Below are positions 50,553 through 58,380 of a stretch of DNA of 64,000 nt, piece by piece. Every line of letters begins with the position of its first letter. Positions within the stretch are counted from its first letter, which is position 1. The notes beneath the pieces were generated by a model. The model ran no database searches and was not told where the DNA came from. It saw nothing but the letters and a program-made list of their open reading frames with translations. A program made the translations under genes and the position numbers. The DNA is from Streptomyces fumigatiscleroticus (GTDB lineage Bacteria; Actinomycetota; Actinomycetes; Streptomycetales; Streptomycetaceae), in NCBI RefSeq assembly GCF_014647975.1, contig NZ_BMQF01000001.1, forward strand, positions 744,001 through 808,000, given 5' to 3'.

Positions 50553-51422
50553 TCAGGGGCGGGCCGCCAGGGCGGACCGTACGAAGTCCAGAGAAGCGGT
50601 GAAGCAGTGCTCCACCTCCTCCTCCGGCAGCCCGATCCACAGATGGTCGCCGCCGGGGACGGGCCGGAAGACGGCCTCGGCGCCGGCCGCCCGGAGCGCC
50701 GAGGCCAGCGCCTCGCCCTGGCCGACGGGGATGATCGCGTCGTCGGTGCCGTGCAGAACGAGGAACGGGGGCGCGTCCGCCGTGACCCGCGCGACCGGGC
50801 TGGCGGCGCGGGCCCGCTCGGGGACGTCGGCGGCGGCCGCCCCGAGCAGCGCGGCCTCGGGGGTGTGCGGCGGCGCGGCGGTGAGATCGGTGGCGCCGTA
50901 CCAGACGACGCAGCCGCGCACGTCCGCCGGCGCGGTGAGCGCCAGCAGCGCGGCGAGGTGGCCGCCCGCCGACTCGCCCCAGGCGACGACGCGGTCCGGG
51001 TCCACGCCGAGGCCTGCGGCGCGGGCCCGCAGCCAGGACAGCACCTCGGTCAGATCGTCCAGCTGGGCGGGGAAGACGGCCTCGCCGCTGAGCCGGTAGT
51101 CGGGGCAGACGACGGCGAACCCGGCCTGCGCCAGCCGTGCGAAGGGGCCGGGCCGCCAGGCGCGGAAGCGCGGGCCCAGGTCGTCGCGCAGGCCGGTGCG
51201 CCAGGCGCCGCCGTGCACGAAGACGATCACCGGCAGCGGGCCGCCGGACGGCTCCTCGGGCAGCCACACGTCCAGTTCCAGGGGGCGGCTGCCGTCGTGC
51301 ACGGCGTAGGGGACGGCCCGCAGCAGCCGCACGCCGTCGGCGGGGTGCGCGGCGGGCGGCAGGGGCAGGGCGGCGGGGTCGGGCGGGGCGAGGAACTCGG
51401 CGAGTTTAGGTGGCAGGGACAC
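50553..51422 (-). CDS. Alpha/beta hydrolase (HSL/BD-FAE-type esterase)
   Basis: 289 aa. Oxyanion IVFVHGGAWRTG (HGG type), nucleophile Ser in VVAWGESAGGHLAALLALTA, Asp in LVLHGTDDAIIPVGQGEALA, His in VPGGDHLWIGLPEEEVEH. No signal peptide. Last gene of the operon that begins with queD. Quercetinase releases an aromatic ester (2-protocatechuoyl-phloroglucinol carboxylate), so this esterase is a good candidate for the depside-hydrolysing step. GTG 51422 chosen. Confidence 0.87.
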   Translation of the reverse strand: MSLPPKLAEFLAPPDPAALPLPPAAHPADGVRLLRAVPYAVHDGSRPLELDVWLPEEPSGGPLPVIVFVHGGAWRTGLRDDLGPRFRAWRPGPFARLAQAGFAVVCPDYRLSGEAVFPAQLDDLTEVLSWLRARAAGLGVDPDRVVAWGESAGGHLAALLALTAPADVRGCVVWYGATDLTAAPPHTPEAALLGAAAADVPERARAASPVARVTADAPPFLVLHGTDDAIIPVGQGEALASALRAAGAEAVFRPVPGGDHLWIGLPEEEVEHCFTASLDFVRSALAARP

Positions 51423-51449
51423 GGAAGACCTCTCGCGGACGTGTCGGGA

Positions 51450-52439
51450 TCAGCGGGCCAGACGCGGCAGCAGGCGCCGGGCGTTGGCCGTCGTCAGGGA
51501 CTGCCAGCTCTCGCCCGCCACCGGCACCGGCGCGCCGTCGACCGCGGCGATGTGCGCGTCCACCCCGGGCGCCGGGGTCCAGCAGTAGTCGCTGCCGTAC
51601 AGCAGCCGGTCGGGCTCGACCAGGCCGAGCAGGGCGGGGATCTGGCGCGGGAAGGCGGGGCCGGCCATGTCGTAGTGCAGGCGGCGCAGCTGCTCCACCG
51701 CGTCCGGGGTGCCGCCCTCCTGCGGGGGCAGGAACAGCTTCATGAAGCCGTTGATACGGTCGGCCAGCACCGGCAGCGCGCCGCCGCAGTGCGGGACGAT
51801 CACCTCCACGCCGGGGTGGCGTTCCAGGGTGCCCGCCATCAGCAGGTCGGTGACCGTACGGGCGGTGTCGAAGATGAACTCCACCATGGGGCGCGGCCGG
51901 CCGAGCGCCGACTGCTCCCAGCAGACGGGCGAGGTGGGGTGCAGGAAGACGACCGCGTTGCGGCGCCCGAGCTCCGCGAAGACCGGTTCCAGACGCTTGT
52001 CGCCCAGGTAGACGCCGTGGGTGTTGGTCTCCAGCACCACACCGTCCGCGCCGAGCTCGTCGAAGGCGTACGCGAGTTCCGCGAGCGCGCCGTCGACGTC
52101 CGGCAGCGGCAGGGAGGCGAAGAAGCCGAAACGGCCGGGGTGCTCGCGGACGGTGCGGGCGGCGTCCTCGTTCATCTCGCGGGCCAGGCGGCGGGCCGCG
52201 GCGTCGTCGCCGAAGTGCACGCCCGGGGAGGAGACGGAGAGCACCGCCGTCCGGATGCCGTTGCGGTCCATCAGGTCCAGGTGCGCCTCGGCCGACCAGG
52301 ACGGCCAGGCGGGCACGCCGTCGGGCAGCTCGTGGCCGGCGGCCTTCGCCTGCCGCACGTAGGAGTCGGTGACGAAGTGGGCGTGTACGTCGACGAAGCC
52401 GTCGAGTCCGGCGGGGCCGGACGCCTCAGGAGTGGTCAT
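51450..52439 (-). CDS. ACMSD-like amidohydrolase, probable hydroxybenzoate decarboxylase
   Basis: 329 aa from ATG 52439 (GGAAGGA upstream). HxH in GFVDVHAHFVTDSYVRQAK, AWPSWSAEAHLDLMDRNGIR, VFLHPTSPVCWEQSALGRPR, IVPHCGGALPVLADRINGFM, and Asp in LLYGSDYCWTPAPGVDAHIA. This arrangement is that of 6-methylsalicylate/gamma-resorcylate/ACMS decarboxylases rather than hydrolases. In a quercetin route it could decarboxylate 2,4,6-trihydroxybenzoate to phloroglucinol. Overlaps the XapX-2 gene by 14 bp. Confidence 0.85.
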   Translation of the reverse strand: MTTPEASGPAGLDGFVDVHAHFVTDSYVRQAKAAGHELPDGVPAWPSWSAEAHLDLMDRNGIRTAVLSVSSPGVHFGDDAAARRLAREMNEDAARTVREHPGRFGFFASLPLPDVDGALAELAYAFDELGADGVVLETNTHGVYLGDKRLEPVFAELGRRNAVVFLHPTSPVCWEQSALGRPRPMVEFIFDTARTVTDLLMAGTLERHPGVEVIVPHCGGALPVLADRINGFMKLFLPPQEGGTPDAVEQLRRLHYDMAGPAFPRQIPALLGLVEPDRLLYGSDYCWTPAPGVDAHIAAVDGAPVPVAGESWQSLTTANARRLLPRLAR

Positions 52440-52680
52440 GGGATTCCTTCCGGTCGTGAGGCCGGTCGTGGGGCCGGTCATGGGGTTCCTTGCCCGGTGC
52501 GGCGAGCCGGCCGCGCAGCCATGTGGTGGCCCGTTCGCCCAGGACGATGCCGAACAGCCCGGTCAGGCCGATCAGCGGCGGGGCCGGCGAGGTGAGGCCG
52601 AGCGCCCAGTACACCGCGCCCATCAGCAGCCCGGCCGCGAAACCGACGGCGGCCGCCCGCGCGGGGCCCGTGAGATTCAC
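52426..52680 (-). CDS. XapX-domain small membrane protein 2
   Basis: 84 aa. Two hydrophobic helices: ARAAAVGFAAGLLMGAVYWA and PPLIGLTGLFGIVLGERATT, with the XapX signature SPAPPLIGLTGLFGI between them, then a charged tail with three HDRP-like repeats ending HDHS. Function of XapX (DUF1427) is unknown; it is frequent beside catabolic enzymes. GTG 52680 overlaps the stop of the preceding XapX gene (GTGA); the 3' end overlaps the amidohydrolase start by 14 bp. Confidence 0.85.
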   Translation of the reverse strand: MNLTGPARAAAVGFAAGLLMGAVYWALGLTSPAPPLIGLTGLFGIVLGERATTWLRGRLAAPGKEPHDRPHDRPHDRKESHDHS

Positions 52681-52826
52681 AGCAGCGCCCCCAGCAGTGT
52701 CTGGCCCGCCAGCATGCCCAGCAGGCCGAAGAGGGCGATCGGCGGCGGTGCCGGGGACCTCACCTTCAGGAGCGCGTAGAGCAGCCCCACGAGGACCCCG
52801 GCGGACAGCGCCTGGAGGTACGGCAC
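52677..52826 (-). CDS. XapX-domain small membrane protein 1 (49 aa)
   Basis: GTG 52826 to TGA 52677. The peptide starts VPYLQALSAGVLVGLLYALL and contains RSPAPPPIALFGLLGMLAGQ, the XapX signature, ending LLGALL. Two membrane helices are predicted. It shares SPAPP-hydrophobic architecture with the next gene and overlaps it by 4 bp; it starts 5 bp after the queD stop. The ORF is short enough to be missed by gene callers, but the family motif and overlap make it convincing. The two may form a heteromeric membrane unit. Confidence 0.85.
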   Translation of the reverse strand: MPYLQALSAGVLVGLLYALLKVRSPAPPPIALFGLLGMLAGQTLLGALL

Positions 52827-52831
52827 GAGTG

Positions 52832-53386
52832 TCAGCTCCCGGTGCGCCACTGGTGGTCGGGCAGGAAGTTCACGTCGTACTGCTGCGGCACGGTGCCGAA
52901 CTTGTGCGGCTCGGGCACGTACGGCTGCCGGGGCAGGCCGAGCTCGTCGGTGGGCGTGCCGAGGTTCTCGAAGAACCGCTCGAAGGTCCCGCCCGGGCCG
53001 GAGGCCACGCCGACGATCTGGCTGTGGTGACGCTCGATGCGGTAGGCGTGCGGGCAGTTCTTCGGCACGAAGCCGAAGTCGCCGACGGTGAGCAGCTTCT
53101 CCGTCTGCTCACCCTCGGTGTCCTCCACGAACAGCCGGACGGCGCCCTGCGTGATGAAGAAGACCTCGTAGGTGTCCGGGTGCATGTGGGCCGGGATGAT
53201 GTCGCCCTTGGCGCCGTCGCAGGTGAAGAAGTTGAAGGTGTTCTCGGTCTGCGGACCGCCCGCGTAGATGGTGAACAGGTCGCCGAAGAGGTGGGCGCGG
53301 TCACCCATGCCCTTCTCGATGAAGTACGGCTTGCCGGGCTCGGCGGGGATCAGGGAGTGCGAGCGCCTGGCGAATTCGATGGTCAC
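52832..53386 (-). CDS. queD: Quercetin 2,3-dioxygenase (monocupin quercetinase)
   Basis: 184 aa from GTG 53386 (GGAGG, 5-nt spacer). Cupin 1 GDIIPAHMHPDTYEVFFITQ gives the His-x-His...Glu ligands; cupin 2 GDFGFVPKNCPHAYRIERHH gives the last His. Size and sequence agree closely with the single-cupin, Ni/Co-preferring QueD known from Streptomyces sp. FLA as I recall it. The enzyme opens the flavonol C-ring with O2, releasing CO and a depside. First gene of an operon with XapX-1, XapX-2, a decarboxylase-type amidohydrolase and an esterase; divergent from a MarR gene with two operators between. Confidence 0.9.
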   Translation of the reverse strand: MTIEFARRSHSLIPAEPGKPYFIEKGMGDRAHLFGDLFTIYAGGPQTENTFNFFTCDGAKGDIIPAHMHPDTYEVFFITQGAVRLFVEDTEGEQTEKLLTVGDFGFVPKNCPHAYRIERHHSQIVGVASGPGGTFERFFENLGTPTDELGLPRQPYVPEPHKFGTVPQQYDVNFLPDHQWRTGS

Positions 53387-53407
53387 GGGAGCCTCCGGCC
53401 GGGTCGT

Positions 53408-53454
53408 TGTCAGGCAGGCTGACATAGCAGGAATGGAACGTCAGGTTACCTGAC
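53408..53454. promoter_or_regulatory. Two MarR-type palindromic operators
   Basis: TGTCAG-GCAGG-CTGACA (53408-53424) and GTCAGGT-T-ACCTGAC (53440-53454) share the half site GTCAGG. They lie between the divergent queD and marR genes, so the regulator probably represses both. Confidence 0.8.
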
Positions 53455-53523
53455 ATTGACGTGAGGGCAACCCCTTGCGCGAGGGCGGACCGTATGCTCA
53501 GGACCCGAGGAACACGAGGAGTC

Positions 53524-53967
53524 ATGACCGAAACCGCACCGAACATGCCCCTGCTGCTGGCCGACGCCAAGCGCTGGTTCGACGAGGCGCTGATGGCCAG
53601 CATGAGCGCGGCCGGTGAGCGGCCGCTGACCGCCGCCCAGGGGCAGGTCTTCGCCGCCCTGGACACGGAGGGCACCACGGTGGCCGAACTGGCGCGCCGC
53701 CTCGGTGTCACCCGGCAGACGGCCCACCAGGCCGTGCACGCCCTGCTGGGCATGGGGCTGCTGGAACAGGTGCCGGACCCCTCCTCGGCCCGCAACCGCC
53801 TGATCCGCATCACCGCGGAGGGCACCCGGGCGCACCGGCGCGCGCAGTCGGTCCTCGCCCTGGTCGAGGCCGCCCTCGCCGAGCGCATCGGCAAGGACTG
53901 CGTCGACGCGCTGCGGCACGCCCTGACGCTGCCGCGCGGCGAACCGCCGCTGGTCGAGGCACCCTGA
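53524..53967 (+). CDS. MarR-family transcriptional regulator
   Basis: 147 aa. Winged HTH: LTAAQGQVFAALDTEGTTVA, ELARRLGVTRQTAHQAVHAL, wing EQVPDPSSARNRLIRITAEG; C-terminal dimerisation helix. ATG 53524 follows GAGGAG closely. Divergent from queD. MarR regulators commonly release DNA on binding phenolic ligands, so a flavonol or its breakdown product is a plausible effector. It is followed by 856 bp without genes. Confidence 0.9.
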   Translation: MTETAPNMPLLLADAKRWFDEALMASMSAAGERPLTAAQGQVFAALDTEGTTVAELARRLGVTRQTAHQAVHALLGMGLLEQVPDPSSARNRLIRITAEGTRAHRRAQSVLALVEAALAERIGKDCVDALRHALTLPRGEPPLVEAP

Positions 53968-54051
53968 GAGCCGGCCGGAAACGCGCGGCGTCCCCGCCGG
54001 ACGTCGATTCACGCCACTTCCGCCACGTACGGCGGGATACCCGCCGCCGCC

Positions 54052-54790
54052 CGGCCGCTCCGTCTCCGCACGTCCCCGCTCGGCCGAATCGCACGTCCCC
54101 GCTCGGCCGACCCGCCGGTTCCGGTTCGGCCGAACCGCCCGTGCGCGCCCGGCCGACCCGCATCCCGCTCGGCCGAATCGCACGTCCCCGCTGGGCCGAC
54201 CCGCCGGTTCCGGTTCGGCCGAACCGCCCGTGCGCGCCCGGCCGACCCGCATCCCGCTCGGCCGAATCGCACGTCCCCGCTGGGCCGACCCGCCGGTTCC
54301 GGTTCGGCCGAACCGCCCGTGCGCGCCCGGCCGACCCGCATCCCGCTCAGCCGAACCGCACCTCCCCGCTCGGCCGATCCACCCGTCCCCGCTCAGCCGA
54401 CGCGCTTGTCCCCGCCCGTCCGACCCGCCGGCCCCGTTCGACCGAACCACACGTCCCGGCCGACCGCCCCGCTGGCTCCCGCTCAGCCGAACCGCACCTC
54501 CCCCGCTCGGCCGATCCACCCGTCCCCGCTCAGCCGACTCGCATGTCCCCGCCCGTCCGACCCGCCGGCCCCGTTCGACCGAACCACACGTCCCGGCCGA
54601 CCGCCCCGCTGGCTCCCGCTCAGCCGAACCGCACTTCCGCATTCGGCCGACCCGCCCGTCACGGCACAGCCGAATCCCCGTTTCCGCCCCGGCCGATGTG
54701 CCCGTCCCCGCTGGGCCGATCCGCCGGCCCCCGTTCAGCCGAACCGCACCTCCGCACTCGGCCGAGCCGTGTTTCCGCCCGGCCGGTCCG
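54052..54790. repeat. Nested GC-rich tandem repeats filling an 856-bp non-coding gap
   Basis: At least two intact 89-bp units (54141-54229, 54230-54318), with diverged units before 54141 and after 54319. Two 137-bp units follow (54376-54512, 54513-54649), then decayed copies to about 54790. All are built from a roughly 23-bp motif ending CGGCCGANCC. The periods are not multiples of three, so open frames shift between copies; I regard the whole of 53968-54823 as non-coding. Confidence 0.85.
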
Positions 54791-54823
54791 GCCGTCTCCG
54801 CCAGGCCGGTCGCCCGTTCCCGC

Positions 54824-56104
54824 TCAGCCGATCCGCTGGTCCCGTCCGGCGAGGAAACCGGCCGCGAGCTGCGGCAGCATCAGCAGGGCCAGCAGGAGCA
54901 GCGGGGCCTGCCAGTCGCCGCCGCGCTGGTAGAGCGCGCCGACCAGGATCGGGCCGGGGATCGAGAGCAGGTAGCCGGTGCCCTGCGCGAACGCCGACAG
55001 CCTGATCACCGTCGCGCTGTCCCGGCCACGCATCCCGATCATGGTGAGGGCCAGCGGGAAGGAGCAGTTGGCGACGCCGAGCAGGACGGCCCACAGCCAG
55101 GGGGCGGCGGCGGGCGCGGCCCACAGACCGGCGTATCCGGCCAGGCCGCAGACGCCGATGGCCACCGCGATGCCGCCCTGCCCGCGCAGCCGTCCGGCGA
55201 CGGCGGCCAGCGCGAACGACAGTGGCACGCCGAGCACCGAGGTGACGGCGAACAGCAGACCGGCGGTCTGTGCCGAGAGCCCCGCGTCGCGGAAGATCTG
55301 CGGCAGCCAGCCGATGACGACGTACGCGGCGGTCGCCTGGAGGCCGAAGTACAGCGCGAGCGCCCAGGCGACCGGGCTGCGGGTGACACGTACCCGGACC
55401 TCGGGCCGCGGCTCCGTGTCCCGGCCGGGCCCGGCCGGAGGGCCGGCCCGGTGACCGGCGAGGGCGAGCCACGGGGGCAGGGCGAGCACCGCGAGGACCG
55501 CCCAGGAGCCGAGGCCGGCCCGCCAGTCGCCGCCGAAGACCCCGGTCAGCGGGACGGTGACGGCGGCGGCGGTCGAGGCACCGGCGTTCAGGGCCATGGA
55601 GTACAGGCCCGTCATCGCCCCGACCCGGTCCGGGAAGCGCTGTTTGACCACCACCGGCAGCAGGACGTTGGCCAGCGCGATCCCGGTGAGCGCGAGCGCG
55701 CTCAGCGCCACGAAGCCCGCGGTGCCCGTCGCGAGGCCGCGCAGGACGAGACCGGCGGCGACCGCCGCCATCCCGGCGGCGACGACGGGATCGGGTCCGT
55801 GGCGGCGGGCGAGCCGGGGCGCGGCGAAGCCCACCAGGGCGAAACACGCCGCCGGTGTGGAGGTGAGGAGTCCGGCGGTGGTGGCGCTCATGCCGAGAGC
55901 GGCCCGGACCTCCTCCAGCACGGGCCCCAGGCCGGTGACCGCGGGCCGCAGGTTGAGCGCGGCCAGCAGCAGCGCCGCGACGGCCAGGCGCCGTACCCGT
56001 ACGGCGGACCGGGCGGCAGCCTGCTCGGCGTTCTGCCCGTTCTGGGCGTGCGGCCCGTTCTCGTCGTTCTCGTCGCACGGCGCCGCCGCCTCGTCGTGGG
56101 GCAC
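54824..56104 (-). CDS. MFS transporter of the CynX/NimT type
   Basis: 426 aa from GTG 56104, 12 hydrophobic segments after a polar, Asn/Asp-rich N-terminus of 30 residues. Family features: LLAALNLRPAVTGLGPVLEE in TM1, LTSTPAACFALVGFAAPRLA, GIALANVLLPVVVKQRFPDR, LAFAQGTGYLLSIPGP-like segment near the end. Relatives export or import cyanate, 2-nitroimidazole or other small molecules. It begins 3 bp after a 23-aa Ala-Ser mini-ORF and ends next to the long repeat region. Confidence 0.87.
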   Translation of the reverse strand: MPHDEAAAPCDENDENGPHAQNGQNAEQAAARSAVRVRRLAVAALLLAALNLRPAVTGLGPVLEEVRAALGMSATTAGLLTSTPAACFALVGFAAPRLARRHGPDPVVAAGMAAVAAGLVLRGLATGTAGFVALSALALTGIALANVLLPVVVKQRFPDRVGAMTGLYSMALNAGASTAAAVTVPLTGVFGGDWRAGLGSWAVLAVLALPPWLALAGHRAGPPAGPGRDTEPRPEVRVRVTRSPVAWALALYFGLQATAAYVVIGWLPQIFRDAGLSAQTAGLLFAVTSVLGVPLSFALAAVAGRLRGQGGIAVAIGVCGLAGYAGLWAAPAAAPWLWAVLLGVANCSFPLALTMIGMRGRDSATVIRLSAFAQGTGYLLSIPGPILVGALYQRGGDWQAPLLLLALLMLPQLAAGFLAGRDQRIG

Positions 56105-56107
56105 GGG

Positions 56108-56179
56108 TCAGGCCGCCGGGGCGGCGGTGACAGCGGACGCGGCGGATGCGGCGGATGCGGCGGATGCGGCCGAGGTCAT
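56108..56179 (-). CDS. Ala/Ser-repeat mini-ORF upstream of the CynX-type gene
   Basis: 23 aa from ATG 56179, reading MTSAASAASAASAASAVTAA then PAA, encoded by 9-bp repeats (GCGGATGCG on the plus strand). GAGG lies 10 nt before the ATG and the stop is 3 bp before the transporter start, so it could couple translation to that gene. Could equally be an accidental ORF on a microsatellite. Confidence 0.35.
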   Translation of the reverse strand: MTSAASAASAASAASAVTAAPAA

Positions 56180-56371
56180 GGACGGGGTTCCTCGCGAGGT
56201 GGGTGCCGACTGCTGTCCGGGGGGACGGGGTCCGGCAGGGGCGGGCCCGCTCCGCCGAGGACGGCGGGCAGGCGGTGTCCAAGAGCCTGGGCACCCGCCC
56301 GCACGCCGTCAAGACCGGCCCGCCGCGCTTCACGCTCCCGCAACACTCCGGGTCCGGGCGGCGCGACGGGG

Positions 56372-57298
56372 TCAGCCTCCGGCCAGTTCGCCGAGCAGCT
56401 TCCAGGTGCGGCGCCGGTCCTCGTCACCGCCCAGTTCGGTCGCGGTGAACACCACCTGCGTCGCTCCGGCCTCGCGGTACCGCCGTATCCCGGCGGCGAC
56501 GGTCTCCTCGTCGCCGACGAGGGCCAGATCGACGGCCCTGGTGGCGCCGGAGAGGCCGATGACCCGCTGGTAGGACGGGAACTGCTCGTAGAAGGCGAGC
56601 GCCTCGGCCGCGGTCTCCCGCACCCTGCCGACGTCGGCCGTGACCACTCCGGGCACGAAGGCGACGATCCGCGGGGCGGGCCGGCCCGCCGCCTCGGCCG
56701 CCGCGGTGACGACCGGGACGATGTGCTCGGCGAGGGCGCGCGGACCGGCCAGCAGCGGCAGCACTCCGTCCGCGAGCCGGCCGCTGACCCGCAGCGCCTG
56801 CGGCCCCATGGCGGCGACCAGCAGCGGTACCGGTGGCTCCGCACCACCGGGCACGGAGGCCGGCAGGGGGGTGGTGGCGGTCAGCAGCTCTCCGTGGAAG
56901 TCGGCGCTGCCCGTCTCCAGGAGCAGGCGCAGGGCGGTGAGGAACTCCCGGAGCCGGGCGATGGGGCGCTCGTACGGGATGCCGAAGCCGGTCTCCGTCA
57001 GGTGCCGGGTGCCGAGCGCGAGGCCGAGGTGGTAGCGGCCGCCGGTGGCCGCCTGCGCGGTCTGGGCCTGGCTGGAGACCAGCAGCGGATGGCGGCCGAA
57101 GACGGGGATCGCGGCGGTGCCGACATGCAGCCCGGGCACTTCGCGGCCGACGATCGCGGCGAGGGCGGGCGAGTCGTAGGAGAAGGTCTGCCCGAACCAG
57201 ACGGAGCGCAGTCCGGCCTCCTGGGCCTCCTTCGCCAACTGCACCGTGTCGTCGATCCGGGTGTGAGCGGTCGAGGTGAGCGTTACTCCGATGGCCAT
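56372..57298 (-). CDS. LLM-class, F420-dependent-type oxidoreductase
   Basis: 308 aa. Luciferase-like barrel with the F420-family pattern: MAIGVTLTSTAHTRIDDTVQ, GLRSVWFGQTFSYDSPALAA, HVGTAAIPVFGRHPLLVSSQ, ATGGRYHLGLALGTRHLTET, PVPLLVAAMGPQALRVSGRL. Unlike the two monooxygenases at 12.5-15.2 kb it resembles methylene-H4MPT reductase/F420 oxidoreductases. Monocistronic, upstream (minus strand) of the CynX-type transporter but separated from it by about 190 bp. Substrate unknown. Confidence 0.87.
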   Translation of the reverse strand: MAIGVTLTSTAHTRIDDTVQLAKEAQEAGLRSVWFGQTFSYDSPALAAIVGREVPGLHVGTAAIPVFGRHPLLVSSQAQTAQAATGGRYHLGLALGTRHLTETGFGIPYERPIARLREFLTALRLLLETGSADFHGELLTATTPLPASVPGGAEPPVPLLVAAMGPQALRVSGRLADGVLPLLAGPRALAEHIVPVVTAAAEAAGRPAPRIVAFVPGVVTADVGRVRETAAEALAFYEQFPSYQRVIGLSGATRAVDLALVGDEETVAAGIRRYREAGATQVVFTATELGGDEDRRRTWKLLGELAGG

Positions 57299-57513
57299 GT
57301 CTGGGCAACCGGCACGGTGACGGCCGGCATTCCGTCTCCTGCATGACAAGCTCATGGCGGCTTTGTAACGGACCCGCCGGCAAGCGGTCCGCCGCCGCGC
57401 CGGCCTTGGCGGCCCGGACGCGACGCCGAGACCGACCGTCTGACCCCGGCTGCGCACCGGCCCGGCCCGGCGCGCCACGGGAACCGACCGAGCGCGCGCC
57501 CCACGGACGAAAG

Positions 57514-57552
57514 CGACCAGCGGGCCTGCCCTGTCGGCAGACCCGCTGGTCG
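57514..57552 (-). terminator. Terminator of tRNA-Pro copy 2
   Basis: Perfect 11-bp stem CGACCAGCGGG (57514-57524) with CCCGCTGGTCG (57542-57552), plus an inner TGCC/GGCA pairing, just downstream of the tRNA. Confidence 0.85.
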
Positions 57553-57558
57553 ACACCG

Positions 57559-57632
<74 letters not shown>

Positions 57633-57730
57633 GTGTGCTCTCCCGCGGCGAACCGCGTGATTGCGCGAACAGCACTTTACCGCACACCCCGGCCCGCGCC
57701 GAAGCGGGCCCCGCGCGGCACAATCGCCGT

Positions 57731-58276
57731 ATGGACAGCACTCCCAGCACCCCCGGCACCTCCCCGGGCCGGCCGGTCGACGCGCGGGACCGTGACAGCG
57801 AGGGGCGGGCGCGCAACGCCCGGCCGCGGGACGGGCTCGGGCGGCCCCTGCCGTACGGCGCGGACGGGGTGCCGCGGCAGCCGGAGGGCGTCGTGCGCAC
57901 GCCGCCGGAGACGGTCGCCGAGGCGCAGCGGCTGCTGGACGAGGGCAAGCCGTTCCACGCGCACGAGGTCTTCGAGGACGCCTGGAAGACGGGCCCCGAG
58001 GAGGAGCGGGAGCTGTGGCGGGGCCTGGCCCAGCTCGCCGTGGGGCTCACGCACGCGGCCCGGGGCAATGTCACGGGCGGCGCGCGGCTGCTGCGGCGCG
58101 GGGCCGGGGCGGCCGAGGCCTGGGCGGCGCGGAGCGGGGAGCGGCGGCCGTACGGCATCGAGGTCACGGGCGTCGTGGCCTGGGCGCGGGGGCTGGCGGA
58201 GGCCGTGGAGCGGGACGGGACGGCCGTGGACGCGGGGAGCTCGGCGCCGCGGCTGATGGGGCACGGGGACGGGTGA
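57731..58276 (+). CDS. DUF309 domain protein
   Basis: 181 aa. Residues about 60-150 hold the DUF309 helical domain: QRLLDEGKPFHAHEVFEDAW, KTGPEEERELWRGLAQLAVG, LTHAARGNVTGGARLLRRGA. The His and Glu residues of the HAHEVFE motif are conserved in the family; function is unknown. ATG 57731 lies 6 nt after CACAAT and may be leaderless. The disordered N-terminal 55 residues are rich in Arg/Pro/Gly. Followed 104 bp later by cobF; DUF309 and cob genes may be incidental neighbours. Confidence 0.87.
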   Translation: MDSTPSTPGTSPGRPVDARDRDSEGRARNARPRDGLGRPLPYGADGVPRQPEGVVRTPPETVAEAQRLLDEGKPFHAHEVFEDAWKTGPEEERELWRGLAQLAVGLTHAARGNVTGGARLLRRGAGAAEAWAARSGERRPYGIEVTGVVAWARGLAEAVERDGTAVDAGSSAPRLMGHGDG

Positions 58277-58380
58277 CCGCGGCGCGGGCACCGGCCGCGG
58301 ACGGTCCGGACGCGGCCGGCGCGCTCGTCGGTGGTGGAGGCGGTGCGTCCGTTGTCAGTGGCGTGCGGCAGACTCGTGGC

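Noticed and set aside
53446..54642. Repetitive Gly/Arg/Ser minus-strand frame of about 400 codons and a matching 1000-codon plus-strand frame over the repeat region
   Set aside because: The 89-bp and 137-bp periods are not multiples of three, so the peptide repeats change frame between copies. There is no ribosome site, and the longer frame also runs antisense through the CynX-type and LLM genes.
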